Shown: positions 37,636 through 47,350 of the stretch, one piece after another
Layout: every line of letters begins with the position of its first letter
How positions within the stretch are numbered: position 1 is the first letter of the stretch
Translations under genes and position numbers: made by a program
Assembly (NCBI GenBank): GCA_019247795.1
Contig: JAFBAK010000245.1
Span: forward strand, 34,724-98,723
From: Hyphomicrobiales bacterium
GTDB lineage: Bacteria; Pseudomonadota; Alphaproteobacteria; Rhizobiales; Beijerinckiaceae
Length of the DNA stretch: 64,000 nucleotides
Reading direction: 5' to 3'
The notes under the pieces: model-generated
Databases searched by the model: none
The model's input: the letters and a program-made list of their open reading frames with translations, nothing else
What the model was told of the DNA's origin: nothing

Positions 37636-38595
37636 ATGCCCGTCTTGAATCGCTCGATAGGCAGAGTTTTTGCGGGATTGCTCACGATCGGATCAGTGCT
37701 CGGGCTTGCCTCGCTGGCGCTCGGCCAAGGGCGCGATGCGCCTCTCGAGGTGCAACAAGTCGCGCCCGGGATCTATGTTCATCACGCAATCGTGTCCTTG
37801 ATGACGCGCGAGAACGAAGGCGCCATCGCCAATGTAGGCTTCATCATCGGACAAGCTTCCGTCGCGGTCATCGATACGGGCGGCAGCGTCGCGGAAGGTC
37901 GACGTCTGCTGGCCGCCGTGAGGGCCGTCACGGAAAAGCCGATCCGCTACGTCATCAACACACATGATCATCCCGATCACGTGTTCGGCAACGCGGCCTT
38001 TGTCGCCGCCGGAACGGAATTTGTCGGCCACGTGGCGTTGCCCGCGGCGATGGCGGCGCGCATGGAGTTTTATCGCTCGGCCTTTCGCCGGGCGATGGGT
38101 GATGAGCTCATTGACGAAGTGAAATCCGTTCCGCCGACGCTCCTCGTCGAAAAGGAGATGGTGCTCGATCTCGGCGCGCGGCGCCTCGTCTTGCGAGCCT
38201 GGCCGGCCGCGCACACGGACACCGATCTCACCGTGTTCGACGAAGCGACGGCGACGCTTTTCGCAGGCGACCTTCTCTTCGTCGAGCACGTGCCCGTGCT
38301 CGACGGCCGCCTCAAGGGGTGGCTCGGTCTCATGGACGAGCTTGCTGCAATCGCCGCGAAGCGTGCCGTTCCGGGCCATGGGCCTCCATCGGTCGACTGG
38401 CCGGATGCGCTGTCACCGGAGCGGCACTATCTCGAGCGGCTCGCCGAGGACGTCCGCGCCGAGATCGCGAAGGGCACGCCGCTTGCCGCCGCCGCGAAGG
38501 CCGCCGGGAACTCCGAGGCCGAACGATGGAAGCTTTTCGACGAATACAATGCGCGAAACGCCACCGCCGCGTATCAAGAGCTCGAATGGGAGTAG
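37636..38595 (+). CDS. Quinoprotein relay system zinc metallohydrolase (SoxH-like MBL fold), exported
   Basis: Signal peptide ([21 protein letters not shown]); MBL motif [12 protein letters not shown]; divergent from xoxF. Confidence 0.82.
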   Translation: MPVLNRSIGRVFAGLLTIGSVLGLASLALGQGRDAPLEVQQVAPGIYVHHAIVSLMTRENEGAIANVGFIIGQASVAVIDTGGSVAEGRRLLAAVRAVTEKPIRYVINTHDHPDHVFGNAAFVAAGTEFVGHVALPAAMAARMEFYRSAFRRAMGDELIDEVKSVPPTLLVEKEMVLDLGARRLVLRAWPAAHTDTDLTVFDEATATLFAGDLLFVEHVPVLDGRLKGWLGLMDELAAIAAKRAVPGHGPPSVDWPDALSPERHYLERLAEDVRAEIAKGTPLAAAAKAAGNSEAERWKLFDEYNARNATAAYQELEWE

Positions 38596-38621
38596 GCGCG
38601 CGGGGCTATTGCGGCTCGCGA

Positions 38622-40943
38622 TCAAAACGTCGCCTTCACCCCCAGTTGCACGCTGAGCGGCGGCCCCAGCGTGAATGACCGCGGATTTGTCAGGTTGAGA
38701 AATGGGACCGCGATGGTGCTCGCGAGAATGCCGAACGTCTTGTAGCGCGTGTCGAAAATATTGCCGGCGAGAGCATAGACCTGCGCGTTCGGGGTCACCT
38801 GATAAGAAGCGTGAAGATTGGCCACGGCATACCCCGGCACCTTGCCGAGAAGGTTGGCTTGATCGCCGCTCAGGAATTGGCCGCTTGCCGCGACTACGTC
38901 ACCACCCACAGTGAGCTTGTCGGTAAGGCGGTAATCCACGCCGATATTGAGCTTGTTGCGCGGCAAGGTCGGGATGCGGTCGCCCGGCCGCACGAAGATG
39001 TCCCCATTGGCATCGGCGAATGGGTTGTTGGGCGAGGCGAGCGTGATGTGGCTCCGGAAAGTCGCATCGAGAAAGCTGTAGCGCGCGTAAGCCGACCATT
39101 TGTCATCGGTGTATTTCAGCGCGAGCTCGACACCTTGCCGCCGCGTGCGTCCGACGTTCTGGAAGAAGCCGAAGCCGGTAATTTCGCTCGGCACGCTCAA
39201 GATGTCGTGATTGTTCGTGGCGCGAAAGAAGCCGGCGCTCCAATCGAAGCGGCCCGGCAATTGCGGCATCGCGAATTTTCCCCGAAGCCCACCTTCGAAG
39301 GTTTGCGAAACGACCTGCCGCAGATGCGGATCGGAAACCAGGAAGTTGTCGATAATGCAGGGGTGGTTCGGATCGGCGCAGCCGAGCTCGAGCGGCGTCG
39401 GGGCGCGGTTCGCTTCCGAATAGCCGCCATAAAGCGTGATATCGGGCGTCAGCTTGTAGGTGGCACCGATTAGCGGATTGAGGTGCGAGTAGTCGTTGTT
39501 GCCGTTCAGTGCGGTGCCGAGGCGATCGACGAGAGAAATGTTCGCGACGTTGTAGCGGGCGCCGGCCGTGACGGTCAGGCGATCCGTGACGTCGAAGGCA
39601 TCGAGGGCGTAGAGGCCGTAATAGGTATTGGTCGCCCTGAGGCTCGCAGGCGCATCATCTCCGGCCGGCTCGTCGATTATCGTGCCGAACCCTGCAACGG
39701 TAAGGTCCGGTTGGATGACGCCGAGCTCGCTCGAGGCAAGGAAGCTCGTGACCGCATGATCGACGCTCGCGCCCACCATCAAGCGGTTGTTGAAGCCGCC
39801 GATGTCGTGAGTGCTCGTCCCCTGCAAAGACGCGCCTTCGCCGAACGACGAGGTGTGCGTGCGGTCGATTTCTCCGGCGACCCCGCCATTCAGCGTGTCG
39901 GGAACGAGGTTGCCGCTGCTGTCGGTGAGGAGCGTCTGCGGATCGCCGAAACACAAAAGCCCGGGATTGGTGGTCGGATCGCAGGACTGAGCTTGGGACG
40001 GGTTGCCGTCATTGTGCTGCATGCGGAAAGATCGGACATAGGCATTGCCCTCGACCTTCAGCGTGTCGGTGACATCGACCTTGCCGTTGAGGTTCGCCAT
40101 CCAGGCATCGTCATGCGTATTCTGGGGGCCGGTAAAAACCGACGCTTTGCGGATCGCGAGGAGCTCGGCGGGGGTCGGGCCGAGATTGCCGAGATGCGAG
40201 GAGCCCTGGCTGATGCTCAGGTGAACCTCGGCCGCTTCCGCCTTGTACCCGAGATCGGAGTAGAAGCGGCGAAGCTGCGAGCGTGAATAGTCCCGCCAGC
40301 CCGCATCGTTGATGCCCTCGCCCGCGACATAAAGAGAGAAATTGCCGACCTGCTTGCCGAATTGGAACGATGCGAGCCGGCGTCCGTAGCTGCCGATCTG
40401 CACATTCGCTTCGCCACCCTGATAGGTGAAGCCATTCTTCATCGTGAGGACGACGGCGCCGCCGAGCGCATTGAGGCCGAAGGCCGGATTGTTCGACACG
40501 ATCTGCGTCTGATCGATGGCGTTCGTCGGGATGAGATCCCAATTCACGATGTCGCCGAAGGCTTCGTTGATTCGAACCCCATTCTGGTACACGGCAAGAC
40601 CTTGGGGCGTGCCGCTCACGGGGGAGGCATCAAAGCCCCGATAGTTCACGTCAGGCTGATACTCATTCCCCGTGACGCTGTTCACCGTCACGCTCGAAAG
40701 CCTTTGGTCGAGCGCTTTGGCGATCGTCGAGCCGTTCGTTTCGGCGATGTCGCCGGCCGAAACGGAGCGCACCGCGGCCGGCACCTTGTCCGACGCGACG
40801 CCCGCGCCCGTCGGCGCCGTTGCCACGACTTCGATCTCGGGCAGCGCGACCGCACCCCCGGACGGAGCGTTCGTCGCGTTTTGCGCATAGCTGATGCAAG
40901 GAAACAGCGTCGTCAGGACGACGCCGGCCAAAAGCCGCCTCAT
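38622..40943 (-). CDS. TonB-dependent receptor (LutH-like candidate)
   Basis: Signal peptide; plug domain (LPEIEVVATAPTG...ALDQRLSSVTVNSVTGNEYQPDVNYRGFDASPVSGTPQGLAVYQNGVRINEAFGDIVNWDLIP), C-terminal VQLGVKATF. Confidence 0.88.
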   Translation of the reverse strand: MRRLLAGVVLTTLFPCISYAQNATNAPSGGAVALPEIEVVATAPTGAGVASDKVPAAVRSVSAGDIAETNGSTIAKALDQRLSSVTVNSVTGNEYQPDVNYRGFDASPVSGTPQGLAVYQNGVRINEAFGDIVNWDLIPTNAIDQTQIVSNNPAFGLNALGGAVVLTMKNGFTYQGGEANVQIGSYGRRLASFQFGKQVGNFSLYVAGEGINDAGWRDYSRSQLRRFYSDLGYKAEAAEVHLSISQGSSHLGNLGPTPAELLAIRKASVFTGPQNTHDDAWMANLNGKVDVTDTLKVEGNAYVRSFRMQHNDGNPSQAQSCDPTTNPGLLCFGDPQTLLTDSSGNLVPDTLNGGVAGEIDRTHTSSFGEGASLQGTSTHDIGGFNNRLMVGASVDHAVTSFLASSELGVIQPDLTVAGFGTIIDEPAGDDAPASLRATNTYYGLYALDAFDVTDRLTVTAGARYNVANISLVDRLGTALNGNNDYSHLNPLIGATYKLTPDITLYGGYSEANRAPTPLELGCADPNHPCIIDNFLVSDPHLRQVVSQTFEGGLRGKFAMPQLPGRFDWSAGFFRATNNHDILSVPSEITGFGFFQNVGRTRRQGVELALKYTDDKWSAYARYSFLDATFRSHITLASPNNPFADANGDIFVRPGDRIPTLPRNKLNIGVDYRLTDKLTVGGDVVAASGQFLSGDQANLLGKVPGYAVANLHASYQVTPNAQVYALAGNIFDTRYKTFGILASTIAVPFLNLTNPRSFTLGPPLSVQLGVKATF

Positions 40944-41211
40944 CGATGTTCTCCAACGCGATCTTCTCCCTCCTTGCCCGGGGAGCCGATCCGATAGTCG
41001 CTACTCCAATGACATTCGAGCTACTGCTCGGGTCCATTCCAGATTTGCCGCGTCAATCCAAGCTCATTCAGACACATGCCGGCGGAACCTATTCGGGGAG
41101 GTAGGCTCCGGCTACGGGAAAAATTCCCGAAATGCGCCCGCATCCGCCGGTGTGAGATTGATTGTTGCCGGGTGATCGCCTCAGCGCTTTGCCTTGCCGG
41201 CGCTTGCGCCT

Positions 41212-42618
41212 ATGTTCGGCGGCATTTCGTTTGCCCGTCGCAAAGAGGTGTTGGCGTTGTCCTTGCGACTTCAACTCATCATGCTGACCACGCTCGTCCT
41301 CTTGGTCAGCCTTTTGCTTGGCGGCTTGCTCACCTATGGCTATGCGCGAGGCAAGGTGCGGGCCGAGATGCACGCGGCCATGGCTGTCGGGCAGCGCATG
41401 GCGAGCAGCGCGATCGCCGACGCCGGCCTCACGCCCGATCCGGACAAAGAGCTCCGACAGCTCGTTGCCGATTTCGACGGGGACCGTCACTTGCGCGTCC
41501 TCTGGCTGGACGGGGCCGGTCAGACCGTGATCAGCTCCAAACTCGCGCCTCCTCCCAAGTCGGTCCCGAACTGGCTCTATCGTCTCCTCGCCGGAGGGCC
41601 TGATGTAATTGACCTGCGTATGCCGCCCCCACTGCAAGGCAAGGGAATAATCAAGCTTGCGACCGATCCGCACAACGAGATCGGAGAAGTTTGGGGCGAT
41701 GTCCGCCTCATCCTTGCAATTCTCGGGATTTTCTGCGCCCTCGCCATATCGCTGACCTTCATCGCGATCGGCTATGCGTTCCGGCCCCTGCAGCGGCTAT
41801 CGACCGCGTTTACGAGAGTCGGCGCGGGGGACTACTCCCAGCATGTCACCGAAAACGGGCCGCTGGAATTGTCGCGCCTATGCCGAGGCTTCAACCGCAT
41901 GCTGGATCGCCTGTCCGCCATGGAAGCGCGGAACCTGAAACTTCAGGAGCAATTGGCTGCGGTTCAGGATGAAGAGCGGGCGGATCTCGCGCGCGACCTG
42001 CACGACGAGGTCGGACCCTTTCTCTTCGCGGTGGGTGTGGACGCCACGATGATCAAACGCTTCGCGGAAAACGGCACGCGCGCCGAGATCATGGCCCGCT
42101 CGGACGCGATCCGAGAAGCAACCGAGCACATGCAGAAGCATATCCGGGCGATGCTCGGGCGATTGCGCGCCGGCGTTCTTCTCGATGTCGGGTTGAATCA
42201 AGCCATCGAGAACCTGGTGCTGTTCTGGCGAGCGCGGCGGCCGGAACTGACCTTCGATACTCGTTTGCCGAAAGAAGCCATCCACCATCCGATCGACGAG
42301 GTGATCTATCGCACCATTCAGGAGAGCCTCAGCAATGCCGTACGGCATGGCCGGCCACACTGGGTCGAGATTCGGGTGGAGCACGATGTCGACTTCGTGC
42401 GAGTCACCGTTCAAGACGACGGGGCGGGTTTCGAGCCATCGCGGCAGAAGACCGGCTACGGACTGGCCGGCATGGAGGAAAGGATCAACGCGCTCGGCGG
42501 CAAGGTCGCAATTCGCTCTCGCGAAAAAGGCGGCGTCATCGTCTCTGCGCAGCTTCCCCAGAAAGCCGCGCCCGAGGACGCGGAACCTGAGATCCTGTCC
42601 CCGGCACTCGCCTCATGA
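41212..42618 (+). CDS. Sensor histidine kinase, NarL-type/HisKA_3, MoxY-like periplasmic domain
   Basis: Two TM segments; FRPLQRLSTAFTRVGAGDYSQHV (HAMP); ERADLARDLHDEVGPFLFAV; HATPase YRTIQESLSNAVRHGRP. Confidence 0.85.
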   Translation: MFGGISFARRKEVLALSLRLQLIMLTTLVLLVSLLLGGLLTYGYARGKVRAEMHAAMAVGQRMASSAIADAGLTPDPDKELRQLVADFDGDRHLRVLWLDGAGQTVISSKLAPPPKSVPNWLYRLLAGGPDVIDLRMPPPLQGKGIIKLATDPHNEIGEVWGDVRLILAILGIFCALAISLTFIAIGYAFRPLQRLSTAFTRVGAGDYSQHVTENGPLELSRLCRGFNRMLDRLSAMEARNLKLQEQLAAVQDEERADLARDLHDEVGPFLFAVGVDATMIKRFAENGTRAEIMARSDAIREATEHMQKHIRAMLGRLRAGVLLDVGLNQAIENLVLFWRARRPELTFDTRLPKEAIHHPIDEVIYRTIQESLSNAVRHGRPHWVEIRVEHDVDFVRVTVQDDGAGFEPSRQKTGYGLAGMEERINALGGKVAIRSREKGGVIVSAQLPQKAAPEDAEPEILSPALAS

Positions 42619-43232
42619 AGATCCTTCTCGTCGACGATCATGCGGTCGTGCGCGAAGGGGTCCGCCGCCTCGTTTCGAGCACCATGGACGCCGTCATCTT
42701 CGAGTCCGCCTCCGGGCGGGAGGCGTTGCCCCTTTTCCGGAAAGAACGGCCCGATCTGATCATCCTCGACCTCAACCTCGAAGGGATCAGCGGGCTCGAG
42801 CTCATCAGGCGGTTCCTTCTCGAGAACGATGCGGCATCGATCCTCGTGTTCAGCATGCATACGGAGCCGATCTACGCCGCGCGCGCGTTGAACATGGGCG
42901 CGCGCGGCTACGTCAGCAAAAGTGCGCCAGCCGGTGAATTGCTCACCGCCATTCGGCGCATCTTGGACGGCATGCGGTTCGTCGAACGCGAGATCGAGGC
43001 CGAGCTCGCGACGGCGCAATCCTCTGACGAGGACCCTTTGCAGCGTCTGACCAACCGCGAAGTTGAGATCATGCGATTGCTCGGCGAAGGCAAGAGCCTT
43101 ACCGGCGTGGCGGAAGGACTGGGCATTTCATATAAGACCGCAGCGAACTCGTGCAGCCGGATCAAAGAAAAGCTGATGTGTCGCCGGACCGGGGACCTCA
43201 TCCGCTTGGCGGGCGCCATGAGGCGGCCGTGA
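42615..43232 (+). CDS. NarL/FixJ-type response regulator (MoxX-like)
   Basis: MKILLVDDHAVVREGVRRLVSS...LIILDLNLEGISGLELIRRF; C-terminal LuxR HTH LTNREVEIMRLLGEGKSLTGVAEGLGISYKTAANSCSRIKEKL. Confidence 0.9.
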   Translation: MKILLVDDHAVVREGVRRLVSSTMDAVIFESASGREALPLFRKERPDLIILDLNLEGISGLELIRRFLLENDAASILVFSMHTEPIYAARALNMGARGYVSKSAPAGELLTAIRRILDGMRFVEREIEAELATAQSSDEDPLQRLTNREVEIMRLLGEGKSLTGVAEGLGISYKTAANSCSRIKEKLMCRRTGDLIRLAGAMRRP

Positions 43233-43296
43233 GCGCGGAGTCTTCGTCTTGCCTGAAACAAACTTGCCTGAAACAACCCGGCCTTCGATCGCGATC

Positions 43297-44487
43297 ATGA
43301 ACGAGGCTGAACTCAATGCCGCGGAGCGTGAGGCGCAAGACGCCGCACCCGGGCCCTGGGCCGATATGGGTTCCTCGTCGGCGCTGACCGCGACCCCGGC
43401 GCTGTCCTCGGCACACGCGGCGAGCACGCCCGCGTTGACCGACGAGGCACCGGAGCTCGGCGCTGCCGCGCCTTCCGGGTATCCGCGTCCGTTCCCCTCG
43501 CGGCGAAGCGCAGGTGGTGTTTTGGCCGCGGCGGTCTCTCTCGTGTCGCATGGTGTCGTCATCGCAGCCCTTCTTCTTTACGCACCCTGGGACGAGGGAG
43601 GCCTGCAGGACGAAGATGAGATTTCGGTCGAGCTCGTCGACGCCTTGCCGCAACCTGCTCCGTCACCAGAACCGACGACGAGCACGAACGAGGCACAACC
43701 CACACCTCCTGACGTCAGCCCGCCGCAGACCCAGGCCGCCGTCACGCCGCCCGCACAGGATGAGCCACCACCCGAGACCGACGCGAGCCCACCCCCACCG
43801 CAGGCCGCTCCACCTCCGGTCGAGGACGAGGCGCCGCCTCCGCTGCCGTCGTCGCCACCGGTCCAGCCCCTGCCGCCGGCCGTCGTCGAGAGCGAGGCGC
43901 CTCCTCCTCCACCACCGCCGCCGGTCGAGACGCCGCCGCCCGTTCCAGCGACCGCGCCCGTGCGAACGGCGCCACCGGAAGTGGAGCCTGCCCAGCGCGA
44001 ACGCGCGGAGCGCCTCGAACGAGCAAGGCGCGAAGAGGCAGAGCGCATCGCCCGCGAGCGCGCGACGCGTGCCGCCGAGAATGCGAAGCGGCAAGAAGCG
44101 CAACGCCAAGAAGCGCAACGGCAACAGATTGAGCGGGAAGCCGCGCAACGCGAGGCGCAGCGACAGGCAGCAGCCAAGGCCGCCGAAGCGTCTGCCGCAA
44201 ACGCGGCTGCGGCTTCCTCTTATCGCGGCCTAGTGATTGGGCATCTTGCGAGCTTCAAACGCTATCCGCCCGCAGCGCGCGCTCGGGGGGCGCAAGGAAA
44301 CCCGATGGTCTCCTTCTCGATCGACAGCACAGGACGTGTCGTCAGCGTTTCCTTGACGCGCGCGAGCGGCGATCCTGACATCGACGCGGAGATCGTCGCG
44401 ATGGTGCATCGGGCCTCGCCCTTTCCCATTCCTCCACCGGGTGCACCGCACGCCTTCTCGGCGGGAGTGAATTTCAAACTCCAGTGA
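43297..44487 (+). CDS. TonB family energy transducer
   Basis: N-terminal TM, long Pro-rich spacer, (R/E/Q)-rich coil, C-terminal TonB domain (FKRYPPAARARGAQGNPMVSFSIDSTGRVVSVSLTRASGDPDIDAEIVAMVHRASPFPIPP). Confidence 0.88.
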   Translation: MNEAELNAAEREAQDAAPGPWADMGSSSALTATPALSSAHAASTPALTDEAPELGAAAPSGYPRPFPSRRSAGGVLAAAVSLVSHGVVIAALLLYAPWDEGGLQDEDEISVELVDALPQPAPSPEPTTSTNEAQPTPPDVSPPQTQAAVTPPAQDEPPPETDASPPPPQAAPPPVEDEAPPPLPSSPPVQPLPPAVVESEAPPPPPPPPVETPPPVPATAPVRTAPPEVEPAQRERAERLERARREEAERIARERATRAAENAKRQEAQRQEAQRQQIEREAAQREAQRQAAAKAAEASAANAAAASSYRGLVIGHLASFKRYPPAARARGAQGNPMVSFSIDSTGRVVSVSLTRASGDPDIDAEIVAMVHRASPFPIPPPGAPHAFSAGVNFKLQ

Positions 44488-44501
44488 CACGAAATCTGCG
44501 G

Positions 44502-44547
44502 GCAGCAGTTAAGAGGAAACGGCGACGCGCCGATTTCCTGTTGCTGC
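44502..44547. terminator. Imperfect long hairpin between tonB-like gene and MFS gene; probable terminator
   Basis: GCAGCAgttaagAGGAAACGGCG-acg-CGCCGaTTTCCTgtTGCTGC. Confidence 0.6.
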
Positions 44548-44568
44548 GCCTTTCTCTTAAGGAGAGCC

Positions 44569-46038
44569 ATGGCTTCCGGATCACCCACTTCGCGACGGCC
44601 GCTCGTCGTCGCCTCGCTCATGCTCGCGACCTTCATGGGAGCGATCGAGGCCACCATCGTCGCGACCGCGATGCCCCGCATCGTCGGCGAGCTCGGCGGT
44701 TTTGCGTATTACAGCTGGGTGTTCGCAGCATTCCTTCTGGCGCAGACCACAACCACGGTCATCTACGGCAAGCTTGCCGACATCTTCGGCCGCAAGCCTA
44801 GCTTGATTCTCGGCATCTTGCTTTTCCTTGTCGGCTCGCTTTTGTGCGGCCTCGCGTGGTCGATGACGTCACTCATCGTGTTTCGGCTGTTGCAAGGGCT
44901 TGGTGCAGGGGCCATCCAGCCGATCACCTCGACCGTTGTCGGTGACCTCTACAAGCTTGAGGAGCGTGGCAAGGCGCAGGGATTCATCTCGAGCGTTTGG
45001 GCAAGCTCCGCAATCATCGGTCCTCTCGCCGGCGGCATCATCGTCGACAATCTCTCCTGGGCTTGGATCTTCTGGGTCAACATTCCGATCGGCTTCATCG
45101 CGATCACGGGACTTGCGCTTTTCCTGAAGGAAACCGTGGAGCACAAGACGAGGCGCATCGACTATCTCGGCGCCGTGCTGTTCGCGATCGCCATCGTCTC
45201 GCTGCTCATGCTCCTGACGTTGACGACGCCCAGTCTCCTATCGCTTCTTGGCCTTGCGGTCGCACTCGTCGTGAGCACATTCCTCTTCCTGCGTCACGAA
45301 ACACGCGCAATCGAGCCGATGATCTCGCTCAAGCTCTGGAGCCGGCGCCTCATCGCGACCTGCAACGTCGCGACGCTGCTTGCCGGAATGGCGCTGATCG
45401 GCCTCACCACCGTCCTGCCGCTTTACGTGCAGGGCGTGATCGGCCGTTCTCCGATCGTTGCGGGCTTCACCTTGACCGCACTCGTCGTCGGTTGGCCTCT
45501 GGCAGTAAGCCTTTCGGGCCGATTTTTCCGCCGCTTCGGCATCCGCAACACCTTGCGCGCCGGAGGCCTCGTGTTTCCCATCGGCGCTGCCTTTCTCTTG
45601 CTGCTCACGCCGCAAAGCCCACCTGCCCTTGCCGCTGTCGGCTCCTTCATCATGGGCTTCGGCATGGGACTCTTGAGCATCACCTCGATCGTCCTCATTC
45701 AAGACAGCGTCGAATGGTCGATGCGCGGCAGCGCGACGGCCTCGAACATATTCGCGCGCAGCCTTGGCAACACCCTGGGCGCAACCGTGCTCGGAGCCAT
45801 TCTGAACCTGGGGATCGCGCGCTTTGCCACTGGCTCGCTCGCAGATCGCGTGCACGACGTGCTCGAGCGACCATCAGGCTTGTCGGACGCGGCCGGCGAT
45901 CCGCTCGTGCAGGAGGTCCTCGCTCGCTCGCTGCACCTCACCTATTGGGGTGTGCTGATCCTCGCCCTCCTTGCCTTCGCCATGACTTTCTTCATCCCCA
46001 TCGAGCGACGCTCGCGCGAGCCGGCTACAAGCGGCTGA
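44569..46038 (+). CDS. MFS transporter, DHA2 (EmrB/QacA) family
   Basis: LMLATFMGAIEATIVATAMPRIVGEL...IYGKLADIFGRKPSLILG; multi-TM. Confidence 0.88.
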   Translation: MASGSPTSRRPLVVASLMLATFMGAIEATIVATAMPRIVGELGGFAYYSWVFAAFLLAQTTTTVIYGKLADIFGRKPSLILGILLFLVGSLLCGLAWSMTSLIVFRLLQGLGAGAIQPITSTVVGDLYKLEERGKAQGFISSVWASSAIIGPLAGGIIVDNLSWAWIFWVNIPIGFIAITGLALFLKETVEHKTRRIDYLGAVLFAIAIVSLLMLLTLTTPSLLSLLGLAVALVVSTFLFLRHETRAIEPMISLKLWSRRLIATCNVATLLAGMALIGLTTVLPLYVQGVIGRSPIVAGFTLTALVVGWPLAVSLSGRFFRRFGIRNTLRAGGLVFPIGAAFLLLLTPQSPPALAAVGSFIMGFGMGLLSITSIVLIQDSVEWSMRGSATASNIFARSLGNTLGATVLGAILNLGIARFATGSLADRVHDVLERPSGLSDAAGDPLVQEVLARSLHLTYWGVLILALLAFAMTFFIPIERRSREPATSG

Positions 46039-46231
46039 GCTCGGCGAGTGAGCATACCCATTCAAGAAAGTCTGCGCACAAGGGACGTAGCGTGCGGCGG
46101 GAACGCAGTCTTGATACCCCACGTGTCGTGGCCAAGGGCTCGACACCAAGCATATTTTGGAACTCATTCCCAGTCGAGCGCGTATGCAACCGGTCTCACC
46201 AAAGCAATCAACCAAAACAAAAAGTGTCCCG

Positions 46232-47350
46232 ATGAAGATCGCGCAAATTGCCCCCCTCATGGAAAGCGTTCCTCCCAAGCTTTACGGCGGTACGGAACGT
46301 GTCGTTTCTTATCTTTGCGAGGAATTCGTCCGACAAGGACATGACGTCACGCTCTTCGCGAGCGGAGATTCCATCACGAAGGCCAAACTCGTGCCTTGTG
46401 GCCACATGGCGATCAGGCTCAATCCGCGTGTGCGGGACTATGTGCCTCATTACATGATCATGCTCGAGGAAGTGCGACGGCGGGCCTCTTCTTTCGACAT
46501 CCTCCATTTTCATATCGATGCTTTCCAATTGCCGCTCTTCAGCCATGTCGCGGAGCGCACCATATCGACCTTGCATGGTCGACAAGACTTGCCTGATCTT
46601 GCACCTCTCTATCGTGCGTTCCCCCACATGAACTTCGTGTCGATCTCGAATGCGCAGCGCGAGCCGATCCCCGATGGGAATTTCGCCGCCACGGTTTATC
46701 ACGGCTTGCCCCCCGATCTTCACGTCCCGAACTACGATCCGCGCGGCGGCTACGTCGCTTTCCTCGGCCGCATTTCGCCCGAGAAAGGCCCGGATCGCGC
46801 GATCGCGATCGCGCGTTCGCTCGGACTGCCGCTCAAGATCGCGGCCAAGATTGACAAGGTGGACGAAGCTTATTTCCGCGAGGTGGTCGCTCCCTTGCTC
46901 AATCAGCCGGGTGTGGAATTCGTCGGCGAGATCGACGAACGCGGCAAGACGCAATTTCTTGGGAATGCGCGCGCTTTGCTCTTCCCCATCGACTGGCCAG
47001 AGCCCTTCGGCCTTGTTATGATCGAGGCGATGGCGTGCGGCACGCCTGTGCTGGGCTTCCGCCACGGCTCGGTCTCCGAGATCATCGATGACCATGTCAC
47101 CGGTCGCATCGTCTCGGGCGTGGAAGAGGCGAGCTGGGCGCTTCGCGACGTGATTGCGCTCGATCGCCGCGGAGTGCGGCGACGGTTCGAGGAACGATTC
47201 TCGGTGACCCGCATGGCTGATGACTATCTGACGGTCTATAACTCGCTTCTCGCGAAGATTCCGAGCTACGCGACCATGAACGAGGGCTCGCAAGGCGCGA
47301 ACGTCATCCCACTGCAACGCAAGAGCGCCAGCGAGCGCCATGCGGGCTGA
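46232..47350 (+). CDS. Glycosyltransferase family 4
   Basis: MKIAQIAPLMESVPPKLYGGTERVVSYLCEEFVRQGHDVTLFASGDS...GYVAFLGRISPEKGPDRAIAIAR...PEPFGLVMIEAMACGTPVLGFRHGSVSEII. Confidence 0.9.
   Translation: MKIAQIAPLMESVPPKLYGGTERVVSYLCEEFVRQGHDVTLFASGDSITKAKLVPCGHMAIRLNPRVRDYVPHYMIMLEEVRRRASSFDILHFHIDAFQLPLFSHVAERTISTLHGRQDLPDLAPLYRAFPHMNFVSISNAQREPIPDGNFAATVYHGLPPDLHVPNYDPRGGYVAFLGRISPEKGPDRAIAIARSLGLPLKIAAKIDKVDEAYFREVVAPLLNQPGVEFVGEIDERGKTQFLGNARALLFPIDWPEPFGLVMIEAMACGTPVLGFRHGSVSEIIDDHVTGRIVSGVEEASWALRDVIALDRRGVRRRFEERFSVTRMADDYLTVYNSLLAKIPSYATMNEGSQGANVIPLQRKSASERHAG

Noticed and set aside
41380-41530. DPDKE...DFDGD acidic segment in HK periplasmic domain as a possible lanthanide site
   Set aside because: FDGDRHLRV-type sequence looks like a general motif of the MoxY/LapD-like sensor fold; not specific enough to claim metal binding.
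43249-43275. LPETNLPET motif at extreme N-terminus of the TonB ORF (sortase-like)
   Set aside because: Arises from a 15-bp duplicated TTGCCTGAAACAAAC upstream of the likely ATG at 43297; sortase sorting signals are C-terminal and Gram-positive.
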